DNA of 25,027 nucleotides from a virus. Below are positions 8,017-16,211 of this stretch, one piece after another (position 1 is the stretch's first letter; every line of letters starts with the position of its first letter). The stretch covers positions 1 to 25,027 of the IMG/VR virus record IMGVR_UViG_3300028173_000054; one strand, given 5' to 3'. The notes beneath the pieces were generated by a model that did not search any database, was not told the origin of the DNA, and was given only the letters and a program-made list of their open reading frames with translations. The position numbers and the translations under genes were made by a program.

Positions 8017-10611
8017 TTGAACGGAATGCAAAAACTTGTTGAAAGTGTTGTTCGAGACACTATCGGTGAAGCCTCAGACCCACAATCAAACACAGCACCA
8101 AAGAAAATAGAACAAGTAGTTGGTGTTTATGTTGGTAGATTTCAACCTTTTCACGTTGGTCATTTTAACACTTATAATGAGATGGTTAAACAATTTGGTA
8201 AAGGTAATGTTTTTATAGCTACGTCAAATGTTAGTGGTGGTGATAGACACCCATTTAATTTTAAAGAGAAACAAAAAATTATTAGTAAAATGTATGGTAT
8301 AAAGAAGAGTTCTATTGTTCAAGAAAAGAATGTTTATTCTCCAGTTAATATTTTATCCAAGTTTGATTCAGAAACTACAGCTGTAGCGGTAGGTTTAGGT
8401 AAAAAAGATTCTGGTAGACTTGGTGGTAAGTATTATAAGAAATTTACTGGAAAAAATATGAAGGGTTTCGAGAAAGAAGGCTATATTTATATAGTACCAA
8501 CGTTTAAGTTAAAAGTTGGTGGTACTACTATAAGTGGAACAACAGTTAGGAAGATATTGGGTTCGCCTGATATAGATGAAAATAAAAAGAAAAAATTATT
8601 TAAGGTTATTTTTGGTAAGTTTGATAATTCAATGTATGATTTTATAACGAATAGAGTAATGTTTGACCATATAAAGCTAGATGGTGTATTATTAACAAAA
8701 GAAATGCTTGGTAAATTTTTTATAGAGAATAATGTAAAAGATATTTTAAAAGAGGCTTCAACAATTACGACTACTAATTCGAAGAGGGGTGCAAATGCAG
8801 GTGGTGGAGCTCCAGATGATGGGCCAGGAACGTTCTACCAAAATTTTTCGGATTATTATAGAGTATCAAAAGATGCAGTTCCTTGGTTTATGCAAAAAAC
8901 AGGTTGGAGTGTTGTAGAATTTTTGATTAAAGATAAAGAAGAAGAAGTTTTAGACCCCGATATGGATTTTACTATGATTAGGAATCCAATCTCAGCTGCG
9001 ACATTTGGAAGAGCTGGTTCTATACCAGGTGATAAACAAGTAATGAAAAAATATAAATTAAGATTAAGTAGTGTGTTAGAAAGACTTGGATGGGAAATAA
9101 TCAAGTGGATGGGTACAGATAGTAAAGGTGTTCAAATATCACAAAAACCAACTAATGAATATGGTAAAGGTAAAACTACGTGGTCTTCTAAAGGAACTAA
9201 ACATGAGAAAGCTACATTATCAACAAATGCTGATATGAGTGATGCGGGTTTACCAGTTAAAAAACAAAAACCAGACGATGAAATTGGTCAATTAAATTTA
9301 ATTGATAAACAGAAAGGTATTGGATGGAAAGGTTTAAACGAAAAAATAGATATAGTTGATGAAGTAAAACAACTAATACTTGAAGGTGGCGCATATGGTC
9401 ATTTAGCTCACCCATTTGATGATAATAATTTAACATTTAGAGATTTTAGAACAATAATTACTAATACTTTAAAAGGAGAGATTAGTAAAGAGAAACCAGC
9501 TACTGAAAAGACAGATGGCCAGAATATAATGATAAGTTGGCGAGATGGTAAACTTATAGCCGCCAGAAACAAAGGACATTTGAGAGATAGGGGTGCTAGT
9601 GCTCTAACTACCGCCGGGATTAGTAAGATGTTTGCAGGTAGAGGTGATTTACACACAGCGTTTAGTATGGCTATGAAAAATTTAGAAACCGCTATAAGTG
9701 CTCTTAGTGACGCCCAAAAAGATAAAATTTTTAAAGAGGGTGAACAATTCATGTCTTTGGAAATTATCTATCCAAAAACAGCTAATGTTGTACCATATGA
9801 AAAATCATTGTTAATATTCCACGGCGTAATTCAGTATGATGAGATGGGAGCTCCAATTGGGGATATGTCTTCATTCGCTCGTATGTTAGCAGGTATGATT
9901 AAACAAATTGATAAAGATGTACAAAGTGAATTTGCAATTGAATATCCACCAGTAGTAGAATTACCAAAAATAAAGGATTTTTCAAAACGTAAAAAATATT
10001 ATATTGGTAAATTAAATTCTTTACAGAAAAAGTATAAGTTAAAAGCTGGTAATACCTTGGGTGATTATCATCAAGCGTTTTGGACAGACTATATTACTAA
10101 AGCTACAAAGAAAACAAAGACTAAATTACCAGAAAGTGTGTTTATTAAATTAGTTAAACGATGGGCTTTCTTTGATAAGTCATATAAGTTATCACAAGTT
10201 AAAAAAGATTTAAAGAAATTTCCAAAGTTTTTAGATTGGGTGTTAGAAACCGATAAAGAAAACCACAAAGAAATATATAAAGACAATATTTTACCCTGGG
10301 AAGAATTATTTTTAGGACTTGGCGCAGAAATAATGTTGAATATGACACATTTGTTGACTGCTAACCCAGAAGCTGGTGCGTTGAAAATTAAAAATGATTT
10401 GGAATCTACTATTAAGGCTATTCAAAGTACTGGTGATTTAAGTTTGATAAAAAAATTAGAAGGTCAATTAAAAAAATTAGAAGCAATAGGTGGATTTGGT
10501 TCAATCGTTTCATCAGAAGGTATAACATTCACGTATGGTGATAAATTATATAAGTATACTGGTACTTTTGCACCAATCAATCAAATTTTAGGTTTATTAA
10601 AATACATATAG
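8017..10611 (+). CDS. Fusion of HxGH nucleotidyltransferase and RNA/DNA-ligase-like enzyme (possible polyprotein)
   Basis: 864 residues. The TTG start at 8017 is preferred because GAGGGAGA ends six bases before it; ATG 8026 is the alternative. Residues ~34-215 are a cytidylyltransferase/NMN-adenylyltransferase-type domain: GVYVGRFQPFHVGH (H46, H49) and ISGTTVR (172-178). Residues ~262-445 are not recognised. Residues ~457-864 look like a covalent nucleotidyltransferase (ligase): K498-T-D-G (motif I), ARNKGH (motif Ia), SLEIIYP and LLIFHG (motif III/IIIa region), E834-G-I (motif IV) and KLYKYTG (motif V). Three segments (TIGE18/AS, ILKE246/AS, LILE456/GG) look like prohead-protease sites, each after a short helix and each before a new domain. 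The substrate is unknown; RNA repair, NAD metabolism and nucleotide capping all fit. Confidence 0.78.
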   Translation: MNGMQKLVESVVRDTIGEASDPQSNTAPKKIEQVVGVYVGRFQPFHVGHFNTYNEMVKQFGKGNVFIATSNVSGGDRHPFNFKEKQKIISKMYGIKKSSIVQEKNVYSPVNILSKFDSETTAVAVGLGKKDSGRLGGKYYKKFTGKNMKGFEKEGYIYIVPTFKLKVGGTTISGTTVRKILGSPDIDENKKKKLFKVIFGKFDNSMYDFITNRVMFDHIKLDGVLLTKEMLGKFFIENNVKDILKEASTITTTNSKRGANAGGGAPDDGPGTFYQNFSDYYRVSKDAVPWFMQKTGWSVVEFLIKDKEEEVLDPDMDFTMIRNPISAATFGRAGSIPGDKQVMKKYKLRLSSVLERLGWEIIKWMGTDSKGVQISQKPTNEYGKGKTTWSSKGTKHEKATLSTNADMSDAGLPVKKQKPDDEIGQLNLIDKQKGIGWKGLNEKIDIVDEVKQLILEGGAYGHLAHPFDDNNLTFRDFRTIITNTLKGEISKEKPATEKTDGQNIMISWRDGKLIAARNKGHLRDRGASALTTAGISKMFAGRGDLHTAFSMAMKNLETAISALSDAQKDKIFKEGEQFMSLEIIYPKTANVVPYEKSLLIFHGVIQYDEMGAPIGDMSSFARMLAGMIKQIDKDVQSEFAIEYPPVVELPKIKDFSKRKKYYIGKLNSLQKKYKLKAGNTLGDYHQAFWTDYITKATKKTKTKLPESVFIKLVKRWAFFDKSYKLSQVKKDLKKFPKFLDWVLETDKENHKEIYKDNILPWEELFLGLGAEIMLNMTHLLTANPEAGALKIKNDLESTIKAIQSTGDLSLIKKLEGQLKKLEAIGGFGSIVSSEGITFTYGDKLYKYTGTFAPINQILGLLKYI

Positions 10612-10618
10612 GATAATT

Positions 10619-11215
10619 ATGAGTGATTTTGGAAAAAGTGGAAAAGAACGAGTTCGTGAATATAAAGCGATGGAATCTATTCTAAGAGGCGAGACTCCCG
10701 AAAAAAGAATAATAGTTGGATATAAGGGCAAGAAGAAAAAGCTCACAGGAGAAACAATACAGGGGCATTTGACAGATATCATGAAGGAAGTTAGAATGCC
10801 TTGGTTTTGTCCTGAGTGTAAGAAGACGATGAAAGCTAAAGTAAATGATAAGATGTGGAGATTATTTGGTCATTGCTTTGATTGTCAAGTAAAAATTGAA
10901 AATAAACTTCGTATTGAGGGTAAATATGAAGAATGGGCTAAAAAGAAAGTTTTGTTGAATCAACGTTCTTTTGTAACTGAACAATTAGAGGGTGTTGAAG
11001 AGTGGAAAACCCAAGGAGATGTAACTTTTTATAATCAGGTTAATCCAGATGGTCATACCATAGAAAAGGAAACTTGGAGTACAGATAAAGAACAATTAGA
11101 AAAACTTGCAACTGAAGCAGTGGACAATTATACTGATTTATTAGAAAGAATTAATTTAGAATTATTAAAATTAGATAATGAAGGAGTAAAAAATGGCAGT
11201 AACATCAATAGCTGA
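10619..11215 (+). CDS. Zinc-ribbon protein upstream of terminase, function unknown
   Basis: 198 residues, starting eight bases after the ligase stop. Two Cys pairs, C64-PE-C67 and C86-FD-C89, about 18 residues apart, make a probable zinc ribbon, followed by an ENKLRIEGKYEEW helix. The rest is charged and mostly helical, and the N-terminus is Lys-rich (YKGKKKKLTG). No enzyme motif is seen. The position, two genes before terminase, is where a DNA-recognition or packaging accessory protein could sit, but it does not resemble T4 gp16 by eye. The last 23 bases overlap the next gene, whose SD (GGAG) is inside this one. Confidence 0.7.
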   Translation: MSDFGKSGKERVREYKAMESILRGETPEKRIIVGYKGKKKKLTGETIQGHLTDIMKEVRMPWFCPECKKTMKAKVNDKMWRLFGHCFDCQVKIENKLRIEGKYEEWAKKKVLLNQRSFVTEQLEGVEEWKTQGDVTFYNQVNPDGHTIEKETWSTDKEQLEKLATEAVDNYTDLLERINLELLKLDNEGVKNGSNINS

Positions 11216-11414
11216 GTTAAAAACGAAAATACAAACTCTTAGTGGTAATAAGAGGGAGAATTTACGTAATTCAATTTATTTGTCAACAATAGCAACAGAA
11301 TTGCAAACCGAAATAGTAGATTTAGAAGCTTCGACAGCTGATGCGGATTTAGTTTCTCAAGCTAAAACATACTTGACTAAAATACAAACACAATATACGA
11401 GTTCAGTATCATAA
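11193..11414 (+). CDS. 73-residue helical protein next to terminase
   Basis: The ATG at 11193 has GGAG eight bases upstream inside the preceding gene. The protein is acidic, Thr/Ser/Leu-rich and predicted largely helical (ELKTKIQTLSGNKREN, ELQTEIVDLEAS), with no Cys or Trp. The stop ends directly before the terminase ATG. It could be a very short small-terminase subunit or an unrelated structural peptide; nothing in the sequence decides this. Confidence 0.65.
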   Translation: MAVTSIAELKTKIQTLSGNKRENLRNSIYLSTIATELQTEIVDLEASTADADLVSQAKTYLTKIQTQYTSSVS

Positions 11415-12995
11415 ATGAGTAACTCAGGAGACTTAAAAAAGTTAATTAGGTCTGAGTATGTAAAATGTGCTAAAGACCCAGTATACTTTATGAAAAAGTA
11501 TTGTATGATACAGCACCCAATAAAAGGTAAAATACCGTTTCATCTCTGGGATTTTCAAGAAAAGACATTGAATGATTTTAAAGGTCATGAACTTAATGTA
11601 ATTCTTAAAGCAAGACAATTAGGTATGTCTACCTTGACGGCCGGATATTCATTGTGGATGATGACATTTCACGAAGATAAAAATATTCTTGTTATAGCTA
11701 CAAAACAAGATACGGCGAAAAATCTTGTAACTAAAGTTCGTGTAATGCATGCTAATTTGCCAACGTGGTTAAAACAAAGTTGTGTAGAAGATAATAAATT
11801 GTCATTAAGATATAGAAATGGTTCACAAGTTAAAGCCGTAGCTAGTTCAGATGAAGCGGGTCGTTCAGAAGCGTTATCATTACTTGTTCTCGATGAAGCG
11901 GCGTTTATTGACAATATTGATAGGATATGGGCAGCCGCGTCACAAACATTGTCTACAGGTGGTCAATGTATTGCATTGTCTACACCGAATGGTGTTGGTA
12001 ATTGGTTTCATAGAATATGGATGGACGCCGAAGATGGTATTAATGGATGGAACTTTATTAAGTTACATTGGACAATACATCCAGAACGGGGGGAGGAATG
12101 GAGAGCTAAACAAGATACTTTATTGGGGCCTTCCTTAGCGGCACAAGAATGTGATTGTAGTTTTATAACATCTGGTCAAACGGTAATAGATGGGATGATT
12201 ATAGAAGAATATAGAGAAACTCAAGTGAAAGAACCAATAGAACGTAGAGGATTTGATTCAAATATGTGGGTTTGGGAGTATCCAGATTATTCTAAAGATT
12301 ATGTTGTTAGTGCAGATGTTAGTAGAGGTGACGGCTCCGATTTTTCTGCGTTTCATGTATTTGATATTGAACAAATGGAACAAGTTGCAGAATATAAAGG
12401 TAAAATTGGAACTAAAGATTTTGGTAATATGTGCGTTAGTGTAGCTACAGAATATAATAAAGCTTTATTGATTGTTGAAAATAATAATATTGGTTGGTCT
12501 GCTATACAAACCATAATAGATTCAGAATATCCAAATTTATTTTATACATCAAAGGATTTAACATATGTTGATACAGCCAGACAGATTACAAATAGGTATA
12601 GAAGTACTGATAGAAACATGGTGCCTGGATTTAGTATGACTTCCAAGACAAGACCACTTGTTATTGCAAAATTAGATGAATATTTTAGAGAAAAGTCAGT
12701 TAAAATTCATTCGCAAAGATTAATTGATGAGTTGTTTGTATTTATATATAAGAATGGTAAAGCTATAGCTATGACTGGATATAATGACGACCTTGTTATG
12801 AGTTTAGCAATAGGTTTGTGGGTTAGAGATACTGCATTAAGATTGAGAGCAGAAGGTATAGAATTAACAAAACGTTCATTGGACTATTTTCAATCACATC
12901 AAGCTATATATGATGAAGGTAGTGAACATGAAAATGATTCTTGGAAGATGGATGTTGGTAAAGAACAAGAAGATTTAACTTGGTTAATAAAATAA
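11415..12995 (+). CDS. terL: Terminase large subunit, gp17-like packaging ATPase and nuclease
   Basis: 526 residues, shorter than the 610 of T4 gp17. ATPase domain: the adenine-side FHLWDFQEK motif, Walker A variant KARQLGMST (65-73, matching the T4-type RQLGKT loop), Walker B LLVLDEAAF (D160, E161), and the coupling motif ALSTPNG (187-193). Nuclease domain, RNase H fold: D301 in SADVSRGDGSDFSA, E355 in LIVENNNIG and the D458/D459 pair in NDDLVMSLAIGLW, the three acidic metal-binding positions of the family. The protein docks on the portal and pumps DNA into the prohead, then cuts the concatemer. It starts at the first base after the upstream stop with little SD, so it is probably coupled. 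No intein or intron interrupts it. Confidence 0.97.
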   Translation: MSNSGDLKKLIRSEYVKCAKDPVYFMKKYCMIQHPIKGKIPFHLWDFQEKTLNDFKGHELNVILKARQLGMSTLTAGYSLWMMTFHEDKNILVIATKQDTAKNLVTKVRVMHANLPTWLKQSCVEDNKLSLRYRNGSQVKAVASSDEAGRSEALSLLVLDEAAFIDNIDRIWAAASQTLSTGGQCIALSTPNGVGNWFHRIWMDAEDGINGWNFIKLHWTIHPERGEEWRAKQDTLLGPSLAAQECDCSFITSGQTVIDGMIIEEYRETQVKEPIERRGFDSNMWVWEYPDYSKDYVVSADVSRGDGSDFSAFHVFDIEQMEQVAEYKGKIGTKDFGNMCVSVATEYNKALLIVENNNIGWSAIQTIIDSEYPNLFYTSKDLTYVDTARQITNRYRSTDRNMVPGFSMTSKTRPLVIAKLDEYFREKSVKIHSQRLIDELFVFIYKNGKAIAMTGYNDDLVMSLAIGLWVRDTALRLRAEGIELTKRSLDYFQSHQAIYDEGSEHENDSWKMDVGKEQEDLTWLIK

Positions 12996-13007
12996 TAAGA
13001 GGGTAAC

Positions 13008-14840
13008 ATGGCAGATACAAGTTTAAGAAGTAGACTAAAAAGACTATTTTCAACAAATGTGATTGTAAGGCATTCTGGTGGAAAGACTTTAAAAGTAGCT
13101 GACACAAATAGAGTACAAGCTATAAATAAAGATATCACCGATAGATTTACTAAATTATATACAAACATGGCAAATATAGGTTATGGTACTAAAAATAATA
13201 TGTTCCAATCATCGCAACGAATTGGTTTATTTCAAGACTATGAAACAATGGATGCAGACCCTATAATATCATCAGCACTTGATATTTATGCAGACGAATC
13301 AACAATGCGGTCTGAGTATGGTAAGATATTAGAAATACATTCCCAAGATGATAATATTAATGATATTTTACAGAATTTATATTATGATATTATTAATATA
13401 GAATTTAATTTATGGCCATGGATTCGTAATATGTGTAAGTATGGTGATTTCTTTTTACAACTTGAGATACATGAAAAATATGGAATTACAAATGTAGTTC
13501 CACTATCTGCATATGATATTACCAGAGTTGAGGGAGAGGATGAAACCAATCCACATTATGTAAAATTTGTTGTGGAAGGTGGACAAAGTGTGCATACATA
13601 TTCGGCAGGTAAAGCTGACAATGAATTTGAAAATTATGAGATAGCACATTTTAGACTATTATCAGATAGTAATCTTTTACCATATGGTAAGTCTATGGTT
13701 GAAGGTGCTCGTAAAGTTTGGAAACAATTGTCACTTATGGAAGATGCTATGTTAATACATCGTATTATGAGAGCACCAGAGAAGAGGATATTTAAGATTG
13801 ATATTGGTAATATACCACCAAATGAAGTTGATAATTATATGCAACGTATTATTAATAAGATGAAGAAAGCACCAGTTATAGATAAAGATACAGGCGATTA
13901 TAATTTAAAATATAATATTCAAAATTTAACTGAAGATTTTTTCTTACCAGTACGTGGTGGAGATAGTGGAACTGAAATAACTGAAGCTCCTGGGTTATCA
14001 TATGAAACAGTAGATGATATTGAATATTTGCGAAACAAAATGTTAGCCGCTTTAAAGATACCTAAAGCGTTTCTTGGTTATGAAGAAGAGTTGAACGCAA
14101 AAGCAACTTTAGCCGCAGAAGATGTTAGGTTTGCACGTACCATTGAAAGACTTCAAAGAATTGTTGTTAGTGAGTTAACAAAAATTGGTATTGTTCATTT
14201 ATATTCACAAGGATATTGTGATGCAGACCTTGTTAATTTTAGTTTGAAGTTGACAAATCCATCTATGATATATGAACAAGAAAAAATAGAGTTGTGGTCA
14301 AGTAAAGTTGATTTGGCTGGAACTATGAAAGATAATAAACTTTTATCAACAGAATTTATATATGATAAAATTTTTGGATTTTCTGACCAAGAAAAAGCAA
14401 ATGAACGATTACAAATCATTGATGACCAAAAACGACAATTTAGATATGAAGCTATTGAACAAGAAGGTACAGACCCAGCCGCGGAAGGTGGCCCTGGAGA
14501 GGATGAGTTTGGTGAAGATGATTTGACATCGCCAAAAGATGATGGTATGCATAGAACTGGAGATGAACTTGGGCCAGAAGGTGGTTCACCAAAAGGTGGG
14601 TGGAAAGGTGCAGGTAGACCAAAAAGACCAGCTAAATTTGGTAAAGATGGTTCGGCTAGAGGAAGAGACCCGCTCGGAGTTGTTGATATGAAAAAAGGTG
14701 GTTCGTCATTAGCTTTAGCTCACTTTGAGAGGTTGAAAAAGTCAATGGGAAAGAAAGATTTACAATTATTACAAGAAACAAACTCTTTAGAAGAAGAGTA
14801 TAAACGAGAAGTAAAAGATACTTTAGATAACGATAAATAA
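13008..14840 (+). CDS. 20: Portal protein, gp20-like
   Basis: 610 residues against 524 in T4 gp20; GAGGG lies just upstream. The body is typical of the T4 portal family: FQDYETMDADPIISSALDIYADE (start of the clip/stem region), WIRNMCKYGDFF, AYDITRVEG, AHFRLLSD, YGKSMVEGARK, RIMRAPEKRIFKIDIGN, MLAALKIPKAFLGYEEELNAKATLA. Twelve copies form the vertex ring through which DNA is packaged and ejected. The extra length is mostly a C-terminal low-complexity region, residues ~485-570, first acidic (GEDEFGEDDLTSPKDD), then Gly/Lys/Arg-rich (GGWKGAGRPKRPAKFGKDG), followed by a helical end. Such a tail could contact scaffold or DNA inside the prohead. Confidence 0.96.
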   Translation: MADTSLRSRLKRLFSTNVIVRHSGGKTLKVADTNRVQAINKDITDRFTKLYTNMANIGYGTKNNMFQSSQRIGLFQDYETMDADPIISSALDIYADESTMRSEYGKILEIHSQDDNINDILQNLYYDIINIEFNLWPWIRNMCKYGDFFLQLEIHEKYGITNVVPLSAYDITRVEGEDETNPHYVKFVVEGGQSVHTYSAGKADNEFENYEIAHFRLLSDSNLLPYGKSMVEGARKVWKQLSLMEDAMLIHRIMRAPEKRIFKIDIGNIPPNEVDNYMQRIINKMKKAPVIDKDTGDYNLKYNIQNLTEDFFLPVRGGDSGTEITEAPGLSYETVDDIEYLRNKMLAALKIPKAFLGYEEELNAKATLAAEDVRFARTIERLQRIVVSELTKIGIVHLYSQGYCDADLVNFSLKLTNPSMIYEQEKIELWSSKVDLAGTMKDNKLLSTEFIYDKIFGFSDQEKANERLQIIDDQKRQFRYEAIEQEGTDPAAEGGPGEDEFGEDDLTSPKDDGMHRTGDELGPEGGSPKGGWKGAGRPKRPAKFGKDGSARGRDPLGVVDMKKGGSSLALAHFERLKKSMGKKDLQLLQETNSLEEEYKREVKDTLDNDK

Positions 14841-14848
14841 AGTTCTTC

Positions 14849-14860
14849 TATATTTATAAT
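14849..14860 (+). promoter_or_regulatory. Candidate late promoter, TATATTTATAAT
   Basis: The 54-nt gap after the portal gene holds TATATTTATAAT about 35 nt before the next ATG, followed by TTATAGTAC and a GGAG SD at 14885-14888. It shares the ATATTTAT core with the other candidate sites. Confidence 0.4.
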
Positions 14861-14894
14861 TGTGTTATAGTACAAAAATTAATTGGAGTAACAA

Positions 14895-15770
14895 ATGAGT
14901 TCACTTATAAAGCATTTAAAAATTAAAAATACTGGAATATTGTTTGAGTTGTTAACCAGACAAGTTACCGCTGATATTATGAAAGATGCAAAGAAATCCA
15001 CCGCCGTTATGTTGATTAAGAAATATTTTAAAGAAAGTACGGAACTTGGCCAAGAATTACAACTTTATAATGTGTTGGCACATGAAAAGTTTTCACATGA
15101 AAATCAAGCTGAAAGGTTAATTGATGCCGTTGTTAAAACAAGAACTAAATTATCTAATACAAAATTAAAACAAGAAAAATATAATCTCATTAAGGATATA
15201 AAAGATAATTATGTTATTAGTGAATTTTTTAGTTCACGTATTCCTAATTATAAACTCTTAGCTTCAGTATATAAAGTGTTTGGATATGTTTCTGATGGTA
15301 CAAAGCATGACCCGACTGACGAAGTTAAAAGTAGATTTGCAATAGTTGAACATATTATTAGAAAAAAGATAGACACTAATATAAAAACAAATAAGATAAT
15401 TGAACAATATAAAAAACAAGATAAAGATTTGAGATTATTATCTTATAGTATTTTAATAGACAAGTTTAATACAAAGTATTCATCTTTAAATGAAGAACAA
15501 CAAGTTTTACTTAAAAAATATATACAGAATATTTCAAATACGAATTCTTTAAGAGAATTTATTAATACTGAAGTTAAAAGATTAACTAAAACGTTAAGAT
15601 TGAGTTTAAAAGAAGTTGACGATAAAGTTACTGTTATAAAATTAAAGGAAGCTACAAAATTAACTAAGAAGATGACAAATCATAAAATTGTTAAGGATGA
15701 AGATGTTGTCAATTTAATGAGATATTATGAGTTAGTTAAAGAAGTTAAAAATGTCATCTCAAAAAATTAA
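14895..15770 (+). CDS. Head-cluster protein of unknown function, 291 residues
   Basis: Starts seven bases after GGAG. It is Lys/Leu/Ile-rich, almost wholly helical and has no Cys or Trp. The N-terminus HLKIKNTGILFELLTRQVT stands out as a probable conserved core; later parts include YVISEFFSSRIPNYKLLASVYKVFGY, EHIIRKKI and a basic coiled-coil-like C-terminal third (TKTLRLSLKEVDDKVTVIKLKEA). It sits directly after the portal, where T4 has its small prohead core genes 67 and 68, so a role in prohead assembly is likely, but I cannot assign it to a named family. The last 20 bases overlap the next gene. Confidence 0.72.
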   Translation: MSSLIKHLKIKNTGILFELLTRQVTADIMKDAKKSTAVMLIKKYFKESTELGQELQLYNVLAHEKFSHENQAERLIDAVVKTRTKLSNTKLKQEKYNLIKDIKDNYVISEFFSSRIPNYKLLASVYKVFGYVSDGTKHDPTDEVKSRFAIVEHIIRKKIDTNIKTNKIIEQYKKQDKDLRLLSYSILIDKFNTKYSSLNEEQQVLLKKYIQNISNTNSLREFINTEVKRLTKTLRLSLKEVDDKVTVIKLKEATKLTKKMTNHKIVKDEDVVNLMRYYELVKEVKNVISKN

Positions 15771-15993
15771 AACCAAACAACTTAAAGAGTTGTTGAGACA
15801 AATAATAATTGATGTAATAAATGAAGCATCAGCTACTGGTAATATAGATGGGGGCGAAGGGCCTCCAAAAACACCACATTGGATAAGTCAAAAGAAAAAG
15901 AAGAAAAAGTCTGGATATGGTGGTGGTCATAAGAAACCAACGGTTTTGGGATATATGTTGGCTATTGACCCAAAACTAAGAAAAGTTAATTGA
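15751..15993 (+). CDS. Small basic protein with capsid-targeting-like N-terminus
   Basis: 80 residues, starting inside the end of the preceding gene. Residues 5-25 form an amphipathic helix (QLKELLRQIIIDVINE) ending in I23-N-E25 followed by A26-S, a match to the T4-type prohead-protease site. The remaining 55 residues are Gly- and Lys-rich (SQKKKKKKSGYGGGHKKP), with no fold apparent. This layout, a removable N-terminal helix plus a small basic mature part, is that of T4-type internal head proteins. Role inferred, not recognised by family. Confidence 0.68.
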   Translation: MSSQKIKTKQLKELLRQIIIDVINEASATGNIDGGEGPPKTPHWISQKKKKKKSGYGGGHKKPTVLGYMLAIDPKLRKVN

Positions 15994-16007
15994 TTTTAGG
16001 TGATACA

Positions 16008-16208
16008 ATGGCTACGTCTTGGAAAAAAGACGGTCTACACTTTTTACATAGATTACGTAGTTTATCTAATTTAAAGAGGAGATGGGTTGTTGAAAAAACT
16101 AAAGTTAAAGGTCAAGAACCAAGTAAAGTAGAAACTTTACAATTTATTGATAAATGGATTAAAAAACTGGATGATATGAGAACAGAAATTTTAAAAAGTA
16201 GGAGTTGA
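16008..16208 (+). CDS. 66-residue basic protein, function unknown
   Basis: The ATG at 16008 is chosen over a TTG at 15990 because TAGGTG lies 5-10 bases before it. The product is short and basic with two helices (LHFLHRLRSLSNLKRRWV and KVETLQFIDKWIKKLDDMRTEIL). No Cys, signal peptide or membrane segment. The gene ends three bases before the next start and shares its end with that gene's SD. Probably a minor head-assembly protein by position only. Confidence 0.6.
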   Translation: MATSWKKDGLHFLHRLRSLSNLKRRWVVEKTKVKGQEPSKVETLQFIDKWIKKLDDMRTEILKSRS

Positions 16209-16211
16209 GTC

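Noticed and set aside
13281-13290. GATATTTATG inside the portal gene as a promoter
   Set aside because: It lies mid-gene in a conserved coding segment (LDIYADE), so it is probably chance in AT-rich DNA; it is a caution for the promoter motif.
15640-15660. KLKE/A in the 291-residue protein as a protease site
   Set aside because: It matches the short consensus but lies near the C-terminus with no domain boundary, so it is likely a chance hit.
15990-16007. TTG start at 15990
   Set aside because: No SD precedes it, while ATG 16008 has TAGGTG at good spacing.
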